From: Aurelia coerulea
Taxonomy: Eukaryota > Cnidaria > Scyphozoa > Semaeostomeae > Ulmaridae
Reading direction: 5' to 3'
Length of the DNA stretch: 64,000 nucleotides
Assembly (NCBI GenBank): GCA_039566865.1
Contig: CM076960.1
Coordinates: 5,690,001 to 5,754,000, forward strand
Positions 45,112-56,822 of the stretch are shown here, one piece after another. Both the position numbers and the translations under genes were made by a program. The first letter of the stretch is position 1, and every line of letters begins with the position of its first letter. The notes beneath the pieces are model-generated. The model was not told the DNA's origin. It saw only the letters and a list, made by a program, of their open reading frames with translations, and ran no database searches.

Positions 45112-45468
45112 CCCGGGGGGTCTACCTTGGAGAAAAACAACGGGGATGTGCCTGTCAGAACAAAATTTTATGGCCCTGTCCTGGAATAAGATCGGGGAAA
45201 CTGTTGGTTCTCGTGAAAATGATATTACTAAAGGTACTTTTCGCTAATTGCTAACGCTACTAGCATTTTAATTTAATAAGTTCATGAATTGGAGTATCTT
45301 TTTAAATGATGGTCTGATCTGTCCTGGAAAAAGTAGTTCTAAAGGACACACTGGTCCCGGAATAAAGGTGCAAAAGGTATAATCCTGTCCCGGAATTTTC
45401 TGCCTAAAATGACACCCTATTGGCAGGCACATCTCCGGGTGGTCATTGTATTAAGTAGACCCCCCGGG
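45112..45468. mobile_element. CCCGGGG-type MITE, 357 bp
   Basis: CCCGGGGGGTCTACCTTGG at the left and AGTAGACCCCCCGGG at the right, with exact GTTTTTGT at both sides (45104-45111, 45469-45476). The TIR continues with gatgtgcctgtcag and ggcaggcacatc. The interior repeats cctgtcctggaataa and ctggtcccggaataaa. Confidence 0.9.
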
Positions 45469-45603
45469 GTTTTTGTGCTCTGTACAGTACAAAGTGTCAT
45501 CTTCGAAATGACGCTTTCATTTTTGAAAAAAACAGGTAAACGTCTGTGTGATATTGCCCATCAAAAAATTTCAAGATCATTGTTAGAGACGGAGCCCCTT
45601 TAA

Positions 45604-46560
45604 AGCTGGCAAAAATCAACCCACTGAAGAGTATGGATTTGAGCTAGAGTTATGATGTTTGGAAAAATCTAGAGTTGAATTCAACCTTCTTTAAAACCAT
45701 CCTGAGCAATACGATGCATCTGGAATCTCAAAAACTCTTTCAAGATATGGCATATGAGTTTGAAGTAGTGGCTACATTTTCAGATTCACTCGGTGTCTTG
45801 CGGCAGCCCGAAATTTATTCATTAATTTTTTCCGTCTTTAATAATTGCTCCGTGAGTTATAAGAATAAATATTATCCGATTACTGCCTGCTTTGATCTAC
45901 GACTATATAAATAAACTCAAAGATACTGTATTATATACATTGTGCATCCGCTTATAGCTGAAAAATGTGCATTATAAACAATAAATAAAAACATTATATA
46001 TTCTGACATAACTGCGGTGTAGCCAACCAAGATTTGAAAATGGCATCACTGATATGTAACAAAGCTTAGACTCTGCTCTGCGAAGCAACAGAAGCGACTT
46101 GGAGAAACTTTTTGGAGAAGATTTTGCTTCAATATTTTGACGTTTAGGCTATATAAAGGTTGAACTGTGAAAAAACTTGCACTACGGTGGTGCACCCCCC
46201 CCCCCCCCCCTTCGCCTATCTCACTGCAGTTTTCAGTGGACTTCAGCGCAAATCTATCAGTGAAAGTGCCTAAACTAAAAAGTCTGACTTCTGTGTATGT
46301 ATCATGATGAGTAACTATTAGCATTCAAATATCATTATAAGTCGTAGCTGTAACTTCCAGAAGGCTATCGATAGCAATGATAATGATGTTACAACAAGTC
46401 TAGAGTTCTTATTTTTAGTATATGCATCTAAATGTTTTTTTTTATTAATTTTGAGTAGGGCAAGGTTTGCTTTCCACCTTTTGCTTTCTTTTTTCTTCAT
46501 CTGGTTTTTTCTTTTTTCTTTCGTTTTTCTTCATCTGGTAATGAAAGTGACCCATTAGCA
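45604..46560. other. no gene; poly-C run
   Basis: A C16 run (about 46195-46210) and T-rich sequence. No exon or paired TIR supported. Confidence 0.45.
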
Positions 46561-46564
46561 TCGT

Positions 46565-47400
46565 TAATTTGTTCTTCGCATAAACCAAATTGACGAGTGT
46601 GCGACGAAACGCGTTTTTGGTTATTCAACGTTGCTCTTTGTTGCAGTTACTGATGAGCTACTAACTTATTTCTTTCATTTCATGTTTTAAGATTAACTTG
46701 TTTTTCTTTTCCAGAATTCAACAGTTTTCTCCATAGTTAGGGGTCAGGCATTTATAACTCTGGGTACAGGGGCGGGTTAGAATTTCTAAACTGGTTAATA
46801 GTTTTTATACCCTTTCCAATTTTCCCTAAAAGTTTTCCCCATGGAAAAATTATAAAAAAATTTCATACCCCACCGCTGGCCATCTGTCAAACTATTTTCA
46901 GATAACCACATCAAAGACGTTCTGTTTTCATGAAAGAGATAAAAAAGGAAGGCAATGCCATTTCAACTTAATGAAGTACTACCATGGACGTCCACTGAGC
47001 TGGAATTTTATACAATTATAATGGAAGATTTGAAGGCTGTCATTAAGAAATTAGGGAGAGTTGCAGCTGTGCGAAGATATGATATTCCAGAGGCCTTATC
47101 GTTTCATTTAAATAATTTCTAAAGAATCTACCTTAGAAATTTTCGTACCCCCTCTAAAATTTCCAAAAAGTTTCGCACCCCCAATTCTCCTTCGAATAGT
47201 TTTCATAGCCCCACCAATTATTACCTGCCCCGGTACCCAGAGTTATAAATTACTGACCCCTTACAAATTTATTTTGGTTGTTGTTCTTCTACAGCAGATA
47301 AAAGTCTTCTTTCTACTGATCACGGTGTTTTATTGCGTTTATGGGTTTAAATAGGACCAGTCCAGTATCCGAGGCTATTTGCATCTAAATAGTCCAAACA
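46565..47400. repeat. dispersed repeat R, copy 1, interrupted
   Basis: Sequence ttgttcttcgcat...cgacgaaacgcg...tgatgagctactaacttatt...gtgttttattgcgtttatgg matches 51450-51745. A 521-bp element splits it. The superfamily is unknown. Confidence 0.7.
46740..47260. mobile_element. TIR element with TTA duplication (PIF/Harbinger-like), 521 bp
   Basis: GGGGTCAGGCATTTATAACT and AGTTATAAATTACTGACCCC are inverted, with CTGGGTAC/GTACCCAG inside. TTA lies on both sides (46737-46739, 47261-47263), and repeat R copy 2 shows a single gttaca at this point. A 3-bp TTA target and G-start TIRs fit Harbinger-type MITEs. Confidence 0.75.
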
Positions 47401-47904
47401 GATTGCTTTTTATAGATAAGATAGATAAGCTTTGCTTTTTCTGAGTCGTATAAGTTTTACAGTACATTGTATTATGTATCATGTATTTCTTATGAATAAA
47501 GTTTGAATTGATTGTGGGAACAACGGGAGTCGAAAGCCGGTCTAGTAGATATATCCGAATAGTATGACGCTTGCAGACTTTAAACAAGTATTAATTACCT
47601 AAGATACCTGTGAGTGTGTTTGGCTCAGAACGCTGTCGTAAAACATACCGAATTAGCTTCCGAAAAAAATACGCTAACAGAACAGACAATCAGAGCCAAA
47701 ATCTTAAAGGGGGTTGCTTATTGATAAAAAGCTACAAACAAAACTTTGATTCAACCCAATGCTTAAAATCGTGGTCAGCTACAGCGCATTTGTCATTTAC
47801 ATTGATATAAAAACCATTGCTAAAGTATACCTTACGAGATAGACAGCGATCCCTTATTTCTGAGAGAGTTTTCAAAGGACACAGGAATTGAAGATCTTGA
47901 ACGA

Positions 47905-47981
47905 TTAGTTACCAGCACCATCGTTTACATATGCACCATTGTCGTATGCTTGTGTATGCTCCTCGACAGCAGGTATTCCCC
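47905..47981 (-). CDS. gene C exon 5 (terminal): end of cytoplasmic tail
   Basis: The acceptor cttatcactag precedes 47981. The exon adds GIPAVEEHTQAYDNGAYVND plus GAGN and stops at TAA (47907-47905). It starts in phase 1, exactly as exon 4 ends, which supports the join. The tail is acidic and tyrosine-containing with no folded domain. A polyadenylation signal was not identified. Confidence 0.8.
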
Positions 47982-48920
47982 CTAGTGATAAGAAAATCAC
48001 AACGTAATAAGAAACAAGTTGAGCCTGAATTTTCATATGAAAAAGGGACCGCAATCATATGCATCCAACAACACCATTTGCATGTTTCAATTCGACTACC
48101 CTCTCCTACAAAACGCAAAATTATGTATTAATGACACTTTAGGCCCTATTGGCAAATAATTGTAAACTTCGATGAAGAGCACAACTATTTTGACAGCATG
48201 CGAAAATTAAGTAGACATGTTGTAGAGCTTACAAGTTGCCATTTATCTTTATCAATCCTTTCCTAGTTATTTAAAAATCACAAGATGAAAAATCTTCGCA
48301 AAACCCCTGCCCCAAAGGCGCCAAAATGACATTGTCTGGGAAACATCTTTATATGTGCGGCCCCTAAGATGAAACGCTATCGAGGCGTCAGCTGTAAACA
48401 GCGAAGGGCCCCCAAAAAAGGTAGCCTACAAGTAGACCAATTATCCTAGAGAATAATGGGTCTACGAAAGAAAGAGATAAAGCTTGCTACGGCTACCTGA
48501 TTTTTCATCTTATTCCTCTGTTCAAATAATGTATGAAACTCTTCTAAACAAAGGCTGCATAAATCAAGTTCTAGAAATCTGGAACTGTGGTAGCAAGCTT
48601 TAGCTTATTAATTCGTAGACCCTTTCGCCAATTGGATAATGGATCTACACGTCGGCTACAAAATAGGTTACTCTGTTAGAAAGGCTATTGCTAAAACGAA
48701 CTGGGTTTCAAGCCATCAAGATTGCACGTAAGTACGGTGAGAAGGCAATCTTAGATTTTCTGTATCGGGTGAGTCTAAAAAGAGCTCTTATTTTTGAAGA
48801 AATATAGCACCAAGAGTACTTGATGGATTAGAATGAATCGAATTCTATGGGATTGAAGTATTTTTGTATTTTTATCGCATTTTTATGAGCACTTTATTAC
48901 GTAGATTCGACTTGACTTGA

Positions 48921-49213
48921 AGGTGCTGTGGTGCAGTGGTGTAATCCTCTGACTTTGCAGCCAGAACACAAAACAATCAGGCGGACAGGGTTCGATACAC
49001 GGTAGAGCCTTGCCACTTGAGCGTCATGAAAACGGGTTGCGGACTCGATTAGCGCTTGGCTACTTCTGTGATGCCAGCGCTTGGCGCTAAAAACCGTACT
49101 TCACCTTCACCTTCACCTTCACCTTCACCTTCACCTTCACCTTCACCTTCACCTTCACCTTCACCTTCACCTTCACCTTCACCTTCACCTTCACCTTCAC
49201 CTTCACCTTCACT
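48921..49213 (+). mobile_element. tRNA-derived SINE with (TTCACC)n tail
   Basis: A box TGGTGCAGTGG (48929-48939) fits TRGYNNARNNG. B box GGTTCGATAC (48989-48998) lies at tRNA-like spacing. A tRNA-unrelated body follows to about 49095, then about 19 copies of TTCACC. Internal pol III promoters plus a simple-repeat tail define a SINE. It lies in gene C intron 4. Confidence 0.85.
49098..49213. repeat. (TTCACC)n hexanucleotide array
   Basis: About 19 perfect copies form the SINE tail. The frames through it (repeating SP, or GE on the other strand) are artefacts. Confidence 0.97.
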
Positions 49214-49787
49214 TGCACTGCATGCACGCAAAATGCTTGAAAATGGCATCAAAAACTTGATCAAATCATAAAGAAACTCATCGAAGGGAACAATTTTTCA
49301 CGGGTGGGAGATATCATGTAAACCAAGGAGCACAGAAGGTGCAGAAGGAGGAGTGGCTGAAGCAGCGCATTGTCCAATGTTGTCCAATCTATTTCTTACA
49401 GAGGTCAAGTATCTCCTTTCGAAAGGAGATTTCTCAGGATTTGTTCAAGTGCTTTGGGCCCTTTTTCGGGAATTTTGCAGCCAAGAAATTATCGTACAGT
49501 CACATGACTTCTTGCTAAGCATTTAGTCATCGTGTTGCTAGTCTGTAACGAGTTTACGTCTAGGAACTGAAAAGGTATCCTGTATTTAAACAAAAAACGC
49601 AGCATATTCTTATAAATAGTTAAGAATCTAGCACGACATCATAACTTCTCACAAAATAATGAACTAATGTCTAATTTGTCTATCCAAACAATGACATGAA
49701 GACCTATGATGTCATATTTCTTAAAAACTATGAATACAAATACAATGAACAACCTCATAAGGTGAGCAATTCAATGGCACCAATTAA

Positions 49788-50134
49788 AGGGGCTGGATAA
49801 GAAACTGTCGAGGAAATTTTTAATTTGGCTGTTTTCTGATAAGCTAATTTATTGCGCCTATTCAACGAAATTTCAAAATATATGTCTTATCTTGTAGATA
49901 AGCCTTTGCACTTTCTTCTGATACAAATTATAGCTCCATATGTTTTGGGATTGCTGTGATATAAATGGATTCCCAACAAGCATTTTCGTTGATCTTTCAC
50001 CCAAAGACCAGCCTGTATCTAGATAAGGATCTTTCCTTTTGAATTTAGCTAATTACAAAGGAATTTCTCCTTTCAAAATGCGATATTTGATGCACAAACC
50101 GTGGATTTGTTTACGTATTTCTTATCCAGCCCCT
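49788..50134. mobile_element. TTAA-type MITE, 347 bp, in gene C intron 4
   Basis: TTAA|AGGGGCTGGATAAGAAAC and TATTTCTTATCCAGCCCCT|TTAA (TTAA 49784-49787, 50135-50138). Non-coding. Confidence 0.85.
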
Positions 50135-50423
50135 TTAAAACAAAATCGAACAAGGATTGACCAAAATATAGGCAATTTTTTGGTGTCTTTTTTTAATTCC
50201 CTTCGGAGGCATGCATTGGTCACATGACGATCTAATTAAAACAAAATTTGTAGAATCTTATAGAGCATTACATTTTATACAAAGTGAATTGAGATTAGTA
50301 TTTTAACTGCAATGTTTATAGCAATGTACATATCAATTTTTCGTTTGGGTGGGGGGCATGATGGCATCCCATGTGGAATAATTACAACACAGGGGGAATA
50401 ATAGACTGAAAATACTGATATAC

Positions 50424-50530
50424 CTGCTGGATTTCCTCCTGGGGCAGTTGGGCTATGTGTTCTGATAGTCGTTGAATATGGAGTCATCTCGAAGCCAAAT
50501 TCAGGAAATGAAGGAGGAGCCGAATTCAAG
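50424..50530 (-). CDS. gene C exon 4: proline-rich tail
   Basis: Acceptor cgtccttcgcag; donor CCAGCAG|GTATAT. 107 bp, entering in phase 2 and leaving in phase 1. It reads LNSAPPSFPEFGFEMTPYST, then TIRTHSPTAPGGNPA. Low-complexity cytoplasmic sequence rich in Pro, Ser and Thr. The phases match exons 3 and 5. Confidence 0.8.
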
Positions 50531-51099
50531 CTGCGAAGGACGAATTAACAATAAATAACAATTGAAATAGGTAGATATATGAGTGTTTTAAGCTTGTATT
50601 TCGCAATATAAATGCCTTTCAACGAATTATAGATTTCTATTCAGTCGTGTGATTTCTGTGTAGAGGACGATCATGGGGATTTGAGCGGTGTTCTTTTGAT
50701 GTTCGTTTATCGTGATATTGCTTCACACGAAAAACAAAAGGGATTGAATGACCATCTCTCATTGAGTTGAAGAGCAACTGATAAAGCGAGGCCAGGAATC
50801 GTATTCATAACAACAGAAAAGCTTCAGGAAGTATTAACTGACATTAGGACTGGGCGTGGTTTAAAAAGAATCTAACGAAGATAAAAGCAACTCGCAGAAG
50901 GGGTCTGGGTATTCTATTATCAATCTATTGTATTTGATGGTGTCCACACGTGTGTGAATGTCCACACACTCTCATATTGTGTAGCTAGAGGAGCAATAAC
51001 GTGCGAAGGAGTTTTCCTTGTCCTATTTATAGATTACCTCCACTTAGCTCCTTTCATGCACTTTAAGCTACAAGGGAGCCGTAGTAATTGCTCAAGATA

Positions 51100-52322
51100 C
51101 CGGGTGTCCCAAAAAAGTATAGGCGTTTGAACAGTTCCTGTGAAGGGGCCTTGTATTCAAACATTTTTGTTTTCAGTTTCTGGTATAGATGAGATCTCAA
51201 CTTAGATTTTGCGATCTTGCATGTCCAAATCGGGTTTGTATTTGCAGAGTAATTCACTTGCAGAGACAAAATTTGTTAGGCAGCCTAAGACAGATGGTTA
51301 TTGAATTATCCAGTTACTATCTATGTGTAATTTAGAAAAAGCTATTGGTTTGGATCTTTGGCGGTTGCCTATTGAGTTCAGCTAACAAGGGGCTTAGGTG
51401 CTATTGGCGTGTGATTCTCGGTTTGTTTTGTTCGTCTGCTATAAAAGTGGTCTGTTTTCGTTGGTAATTTGTTCTTCGCACGGACGAAACTGATGAGAAG
51501 GCGACGAAACTAGTATTTGATGATTTCACGTTGATCTTTTCAGCAGTTACTGGTGAGTTACTAGCTTATTTCTTTCCTTTTAAGTTTCACGATTAATTCG
51601 GTTTTGTCTTACAGGATTTAACAGTTTTTCTCTTGTTACAGGTTTATTTTGGTTAGTGTTTCTTTTACAGAAGTTAACAGTCTTCTTTCTACCGATTTCG
51701 GTGTTTTTGTTGCGTTTATGGGTTTAATATGATGAGTCCGTTATTTAAGGCTATTTTTAAAAAGCTATTGGAGCAGCTAAACGATATATTATTGTTGGAA
51801 GTCTGTTGAGCTATGAAAGTGCAATTTACTGTTCACTATTCAAAAACCCAATGTAACTGAACAATCACAACTGCAACAAAACTTGGGTGGAAAAGATCCT
51901 GTAATTCTTTAAAGACACTAATACACACCGTTCAAGTACCTTCAGTCCTAGAACCTTGCGCTGTGAACTGTTCAAGTGTAATTGCATCATCTCTTTAAAT
52001 TTTTCTCTAATTTGAATAATAGTTTGATTGATCAGGAGATTTTTAAGAATACAAATTTCAATGGTTGAGCTGAATCAAAATTTTCTTCAAATTACACATT
52101 GACTGTAGCAGCATAATTCAATAACCATCTGTCTCACGCTACCTCAGAAATCTTTCCTGTTTAGGTGAATTACTCTGGGAATAGAAATCCGATTTGACCA
52201 TGTGAGGTTGCAATATCTAAGTTGAGATCTCATCTATACCATAAGCTGAAAATAAAAAAAATTGAATACAAGGCTCCTTCACAGGAATTTTTCAAACGCC
52301 TGTGCCTTTTTGGGATACCCGG
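51100..52322. mobile_element. TA-type element, 1.2 kb, TIRs of about 150 bp, in gene C intron 3
   Basis: TA|CCGGGTGTCCCAAAAAAGTA and CTTTTTGGGATACCCGG|TA. TIRs extend through attcaaacatttttg and ggtatagatgagatctcaac, mirrored at 52220-52290. Ends like CGGGTGTCCC with TA are typical of Tc1/mariner relatives. Repeat R copy 2 (51450-51745) lies inside. No transposase frame. Confidence 0.85.
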
Positions 52323-52863
52323 TAGATGTAAGAGTCTGAAATCCTGGAAAATTCAACGTGCAGTTGGAACCAGCCATTAAGCTGCCTTGTTTCTACTTGG
52401 GACGGCATCATTTTTGTGCAAGCCAATGAGATCACTTGCAAGAGTCACTGCACGCTGTCCTGAGCAGTGATTCGTCTCATTTCAGACTTACGCTCCAAAT
52501 AGATTTTGAAATAGAATTTTACAACGAGACGTATGGTTAGGTATGTAACTCAGGCACGAACACAGTTAAACTTTTGTGAAAACTGCAATTGCGTCATTCC
52601 CTTCTTGTTGTGGCGAAAGAAGAACACAGGGAATGCAACATTATCAAGCTTTTCCAGCAATTTCGTGGACGAAAAACATCGCGCTCAGTAAAAATACAAT
52701 TTTTATAACAATATAGAAAATATCAACGATCCATTACTCCCGTTTTCAAAGGTCGTTCCCAATGCAAGATGAACCTTCATCATATTTGTAAAGTTGATGA
52801 TGAGGAAAGCATTGACGGTTCATCGCGCAGTGGGAACCAGTCTTTAAACTCTCTCGTCTTTAA

Positions 52864-53745
52864 GGTTACTGTAACTGTTCAGCCGACAAATTTTCAATGT
52901 TTCGTTTTTCTCATAATCTGATGGTATTAGTATTTGAGGACAGTTTAAACCAACTCACTTCCAGAAATAGTTACAATTACTTAAAAATTTGAGCATTTTA
53001 AAAGGAGCAACCCTGTTTCTAAAAAATGGCGGGAATATACATTAGGGGATTAAAGTAAACTCACTTGACCTTGCAGCTATGTTCATAACATCCCGTGCTG
53101 CTATGTTATTGACAAAATGCTTTACCAAGACCGCGCTTAAGCCGTATTGCTTGACTTTTCATGCATAATCGTATTTTCCGCAATTTTTGCTTCATTTTGA
53201 TTAAAGCTCGATTTCTCGAAACAGGATTCCGGAGTACTGGTGGGTAATAAAAAATCTTTGTGTACCCAACAGGCCAATCGAATCGCTTGCGAAACTTGGC
53301 ATACAGAGTCACGATGCATATAACTACGAAACAGTGTCAGCGATTTGTGATAGATCCACTGGTCCGATTTTTACAAGGGTCTGAAAGTTAAAAAATACAT
53401 TTAAAACATTTACATTTATTTAAAATGATATAATTTCAAGACAATACCTTTTATCAAAAATTCGTGACACGGTTTTGCAGTTCAGGGCCTCAAATCTTTG
53501 GTAAATAGATAGTCGTGGTCAACGATTATCATTGGGGTACACAAAGATTTTTTGGCAAGGGTGGTCGATTTTGCCTTAAATCTAGAATAAATCATTCGTG
53601 ATTTTATTGAATCAACTGAATATATTTTTATGATATTCTACGTTTAATTCTGCATCGAATGATGCATAATTTTGTTTGGTATACTTTGACGAACGGCCGT
53701 GGTAAACGGAGTTTCTTAATCGCCGCCTGAACGGTTACAGTAACC
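52864..53745. mobile_element. TTAA-type element, 882 bp, in gene C intron 3
   Basis: TTAA|GGTTACTGTAACTGTTCAG and CTGAACGGTTACAGTAACC|TTAA (TTAA 52860-52863, 53746-53749). The interior is unique. The minus-strand frame at 53312-53106 has no recognised family. Confidence 0.8.
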
Positions 53746-53969
53746 TTAAACTGGAACGATATCATTTATCTGCAAGCCAATGAAATAGCTTCCGCAAAAA
53801 CGTACGAGATTTTTAGAACAATAGGACTTTCAGGGACTTTTCAAAGATTTTTATAAAACCAAAGGATTTTTTGCCAAAGGTGTACGGGATTTTAGAGAGT
53901 GATGCATCTCTCAGCAAGAGTCACTACGCACAATATTCTCCGCCAATTAGAAATTAGGTTTCAGCTTAC

Positions 53970-54030
53970 CTTGAATCATAAAATCCGCCGAAGCCTTGCC
54001 TCGTTACTTCATCGTAAGATGGAGGAGGGT
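53970..54030 (-). CDS. gene C exon 3: PPSY (WW-ligand) exon
   Basis: 61 bp between the acceptor ttttctag and donor CAAG|GTAAGC. With the phase-1 base from exon 2 it reads DPPPSYDEVTRQGFGGFYDS and leaves phase 2, exactly what exon 4 needs. PPPSYDEV contains a PPxY motif, a known ligand of WW domains in NEDD4-type ubiquitin ligases and found in tails of small membrane proteins such as Shisa and WBP1/VOPP1 types. The exact three-way phase agreement makes this short exon credible. Confidence 0.8.
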
Positions 54031-55177
54031 CTAGAAAATTTTAAATATGTATTATTTTCAACAATAAGAACTAAGATTATATTAAACGCAAAAAAATTAG
54101 GATGTTAATATTTTCGGATATTTAAAATCATCTATTGCGAATTCAAAAGATGATAACATTTTTTTAAAGTCATGATGTACACCATTTGAACTCACAAGCT
54201 TTACCTTCCTTCCATAAATGTGCAATTTGGATGCAATGATAGAATTATTCATCATTCAATGGATATTTATTGAAATATGATTAATTTCTAATGTACCATG
54301 CTGCAATAGCAAGATCAAGATCTTCTAAAAACAGAATTTGCGGAAGCGCTGCGGGCGTCGAGGACCTACAAGTTTGATAAGAAATAGGCAAACCTACACT
54401 GATGAGATACATTTATCAAACATGATCAAAAAGCTGTCACTAAGAAGAGTTTTGGCCTATGCCAATGCCCAACCACTTTCCAGCACCCAAAATAGATAAA
54501 TCGGATTAAAACATCAATAAGAAATAACTGGTTTAACTAATATGACTAAGGTGGACAGGGTATTTTTTAACGTACTGACTGGTGGGACATTTGCCCCAGT
54601 GGGCCCTTTGCTTGTCCCAGTAGTGAAGGAAAAATTAGTACTTTTGCCCCAGTGGCCTAAGTCAAAATGGGGCCCTTTTTCATTTTCCCTTGTAAACAAA
54701 ACGTTGTTTTTAATGTTGCTATTAAATGCTACAAAGCTACAAAGCTATTATTGAAATGAATTGTATGAGAACAATCGACCATTTTGTTATTTGTGCGGGC
54801 GATCGATGATCATTCATTTCATGCTTCATGCTTGTCAGGCTCATGAAGAATGTTCGACATGAAAAGAAAATATAGGCCTAAGTCTGGGAATGAAAAACGT
54901 ATCGATTACTTTTTGGACTTAAATTTGGTATATTTATGTTTCTAGAATTGGATAGATTGTATATAAGCATTTGAATTTTGCTACCCTGGTAAGTGAATTC
55001 CATATATAGTCCACTCCACTGAATTGCAGAAATCACACTCTCCTCTCTGAATTCATCAAGATCTTCTCCTAAAATACAGTTACTATGTTGGAGTTCATCC
55101 AGCTGGCTGTATTCACTTACCAAGATAGAAAGCTGTGTGTTTTTATGTAAAAGTTTGCTTTTATGTAAATTTGTGTA

Positions 55178-56316
55178 CAGGGTGTCCAAAGTTTGTTCGG
55201 CCTTCCATTAAAAACCTGTTTATATGGGGAAGAACATCTCACCTGCCAGACCCGGGGCTGACAGGTGAGATTCCTCCTTCCTATAGAATCCCATTGCTTT
55301 TTCATTTCACGTTTATATGACAAACGCAACACCACCGGTATAGTAATTTTTCCATATAAACGAAACACTATGATGAGGTGTATTGGTTTTCTTCCTTGAT
55401 TTCTATTGGTTAATTCGTTCTGATTTCACGGATGAGAGACATTACTCCACCTCGCCTCTCAGCCCGGGGGCTGACAGGCGAGGTAAAAATCTCATATAAA
55501 CAGTGGCTGAAATTTACCTCGCCTGTCAGCCCCGGGTGTGGCAGGTGAGTTGTTTTTACTAATATAAACAGGCCCTAAATGTAAAAAAGTGATGAAACAA
55601 TGAACGGGTTCCATGTCAAGATAACCAAACTGCTGAGATTTTAAATTAATTTTAGACACCAAAAGCTAGCAAATCGAATCGGCTAAATATTACGAGTTAC
55701 GTCTTATTGATTGATTACGGAGTTTTGAAGTTCAAGTTTGTGCGAAAGCTGAAACCAGACGCCCCTAAATTGCATATTTTGTGAAAGGGTAGAATCTCGT
55801 TTGTTTAAAGCAAATCAAATGGAACTTAAAAAGCGCTTCAGGTAAACTAGCTTTCTTTAACATTGAATCAAGGTTATGGATGCTTCAAGGAATCCTGTTG
55901 AGCTTAATTTGAAATGGCCCCGTCTCTCATCGATTAAGTTTTTATGCCATGTTTTTTGGATACTTGCATTCTTAAGCAAATTTTGGCAATATTACAAGAA
56001 GTATATTACCTTTGAAGCCCTAATTTGTTGGCTTTGATATCAAGGAGAGGTAAAACATTGGACAGTCTTATTCTACCTCGACTTTGGGACGTCCTTTTGA
56101 AAAAAAGTCAGTTATGGGGGTCTGGTTTCAGTTTTCGCACAAACTGGGATTTCAAAAGCTTATAGCTCCGTGAATTCTTGGCGGATTCGCAAGATTCTGG
56201 CATCAAAAATGGATTCAAAATCATAAGAACAGGTTTATCTAACTAGGAGCCTGTACATTTGATTGTTACTTTTTAATATTTAATCAAACATCGAACAATT
56301 TTTCTGGGACACCCTG
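55178..56316. mobile_element. TA-type (mariner-like) element nested in the hAT element, 1.1 kb
   Basis: TA|CAGGGTGTCCAAAGTTTGTT and AACAATTTTTCTGGGACACCCTG|TA. Further symmetric pieces are few. A third element (55207-55579) lies inside its left part. Confidence 0.75.
55207..55579. mobile_element. inner fold-back element, GGGCCTGTTTATAT ends
   Basis: CATTAAAAACCTGTTTATAT at the left and ATATAAACAGGCCCTAAATG at the right. Repeated cacctgcc/ggcaggtg and cccggggctgacag blocks sit in both arms. The style resembles 42511-42860. Confidence 0.65.
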
Positions 56317-56721
56317 TATATATCAAAAACATTATTTTACCGATGCAGTTTTGAAAGTAGTGACCTGACTTTGTAAGTGATAAGCAATTTACTTTTGTCT
56401 CTTTGGTAAAGTCATACCGTAAAAATTTGGGCCCTTTTGGCTGTTTGTCCCACCAATAGAAAATCCTTAGAAAATACCCTGAAGGTGGATACCAATCGAA
56501 AGAAGATAGATTGTGCTTTCAGATAGCATACGTTACATTAATTCATATGTTATCATTCTTTGAAAAAATTCAATTATGGTTAAGCTGTGTTTTTTTTGCA
56601 ATACACCCAAGATAATCAAAGGGTCGAGCAAACAGTCTTTGCTCTGAATATTTGACCCTATATTCACATTGAAACAAACTCGGAAGAAAGGCAAAGAATA
56701 ACCCCTCTTCAATCAACTTAC

Positions 56722-56811
56722 CATCTGGCATTAATGAACTTGGAAGAACAGCGATAGGTGCGTTACCACCTTCCATTCCATAATATGAATACGAGAAGGG
56801 TTGTGGTTCTC
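56722..56811 (-). CDS. gene C exon 2: cytoplasmic tail
   Basis: Acceptor gtcttatttcag; donor GATG|GTAAGT. 90 bp, phase 1 in and out. It reads EPQPFSYSYYGMEGGNAPIA, then VLPSSLMPD. Tyrosine- and proline-rich, no folded domain. Joins exon 1 with a Gly codon across the junction. Confidence 0.8.
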
Positions 56812-56822
56812 CTGAAATAAGA

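Larger units (their letters stand above)
54556..56481. mobile_element. hAT-type non-autonomous element, 1.9 kb, in gene C intron 2
   Basis: CAGGGTATTTTTTAACG at the left and AAAATACCCTG at the right, with ggtgggacatttgccc and its imperfect mirror gtttgtcccacc further in. An exact 8-bp duplication AAGGTGGA flanks it (54548-54555, 56482-56489). A mariner-like element (55178-56316) is inserted inside, so the hAT part is about 0.8 kb. No transposase. Confidence 0.85.

Noticed and set aside
48921..49000. Functional tRNA gene
   Set aside because: A and B boxes are present, but I cannot fold an acceptor stem, and a SINE body and repeat tail follow.
49049..49271. ORFs repeating SP or GE on the two strands
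   Set aside because: They are translations of the (TTCACC)n SINE tail.
56570..56776. Gene start at the in-frame Met of gene C exon 2
   Set aside because: The exon has a clear upstream acceptor and joins the previous exon in phase, so this Met is internal.
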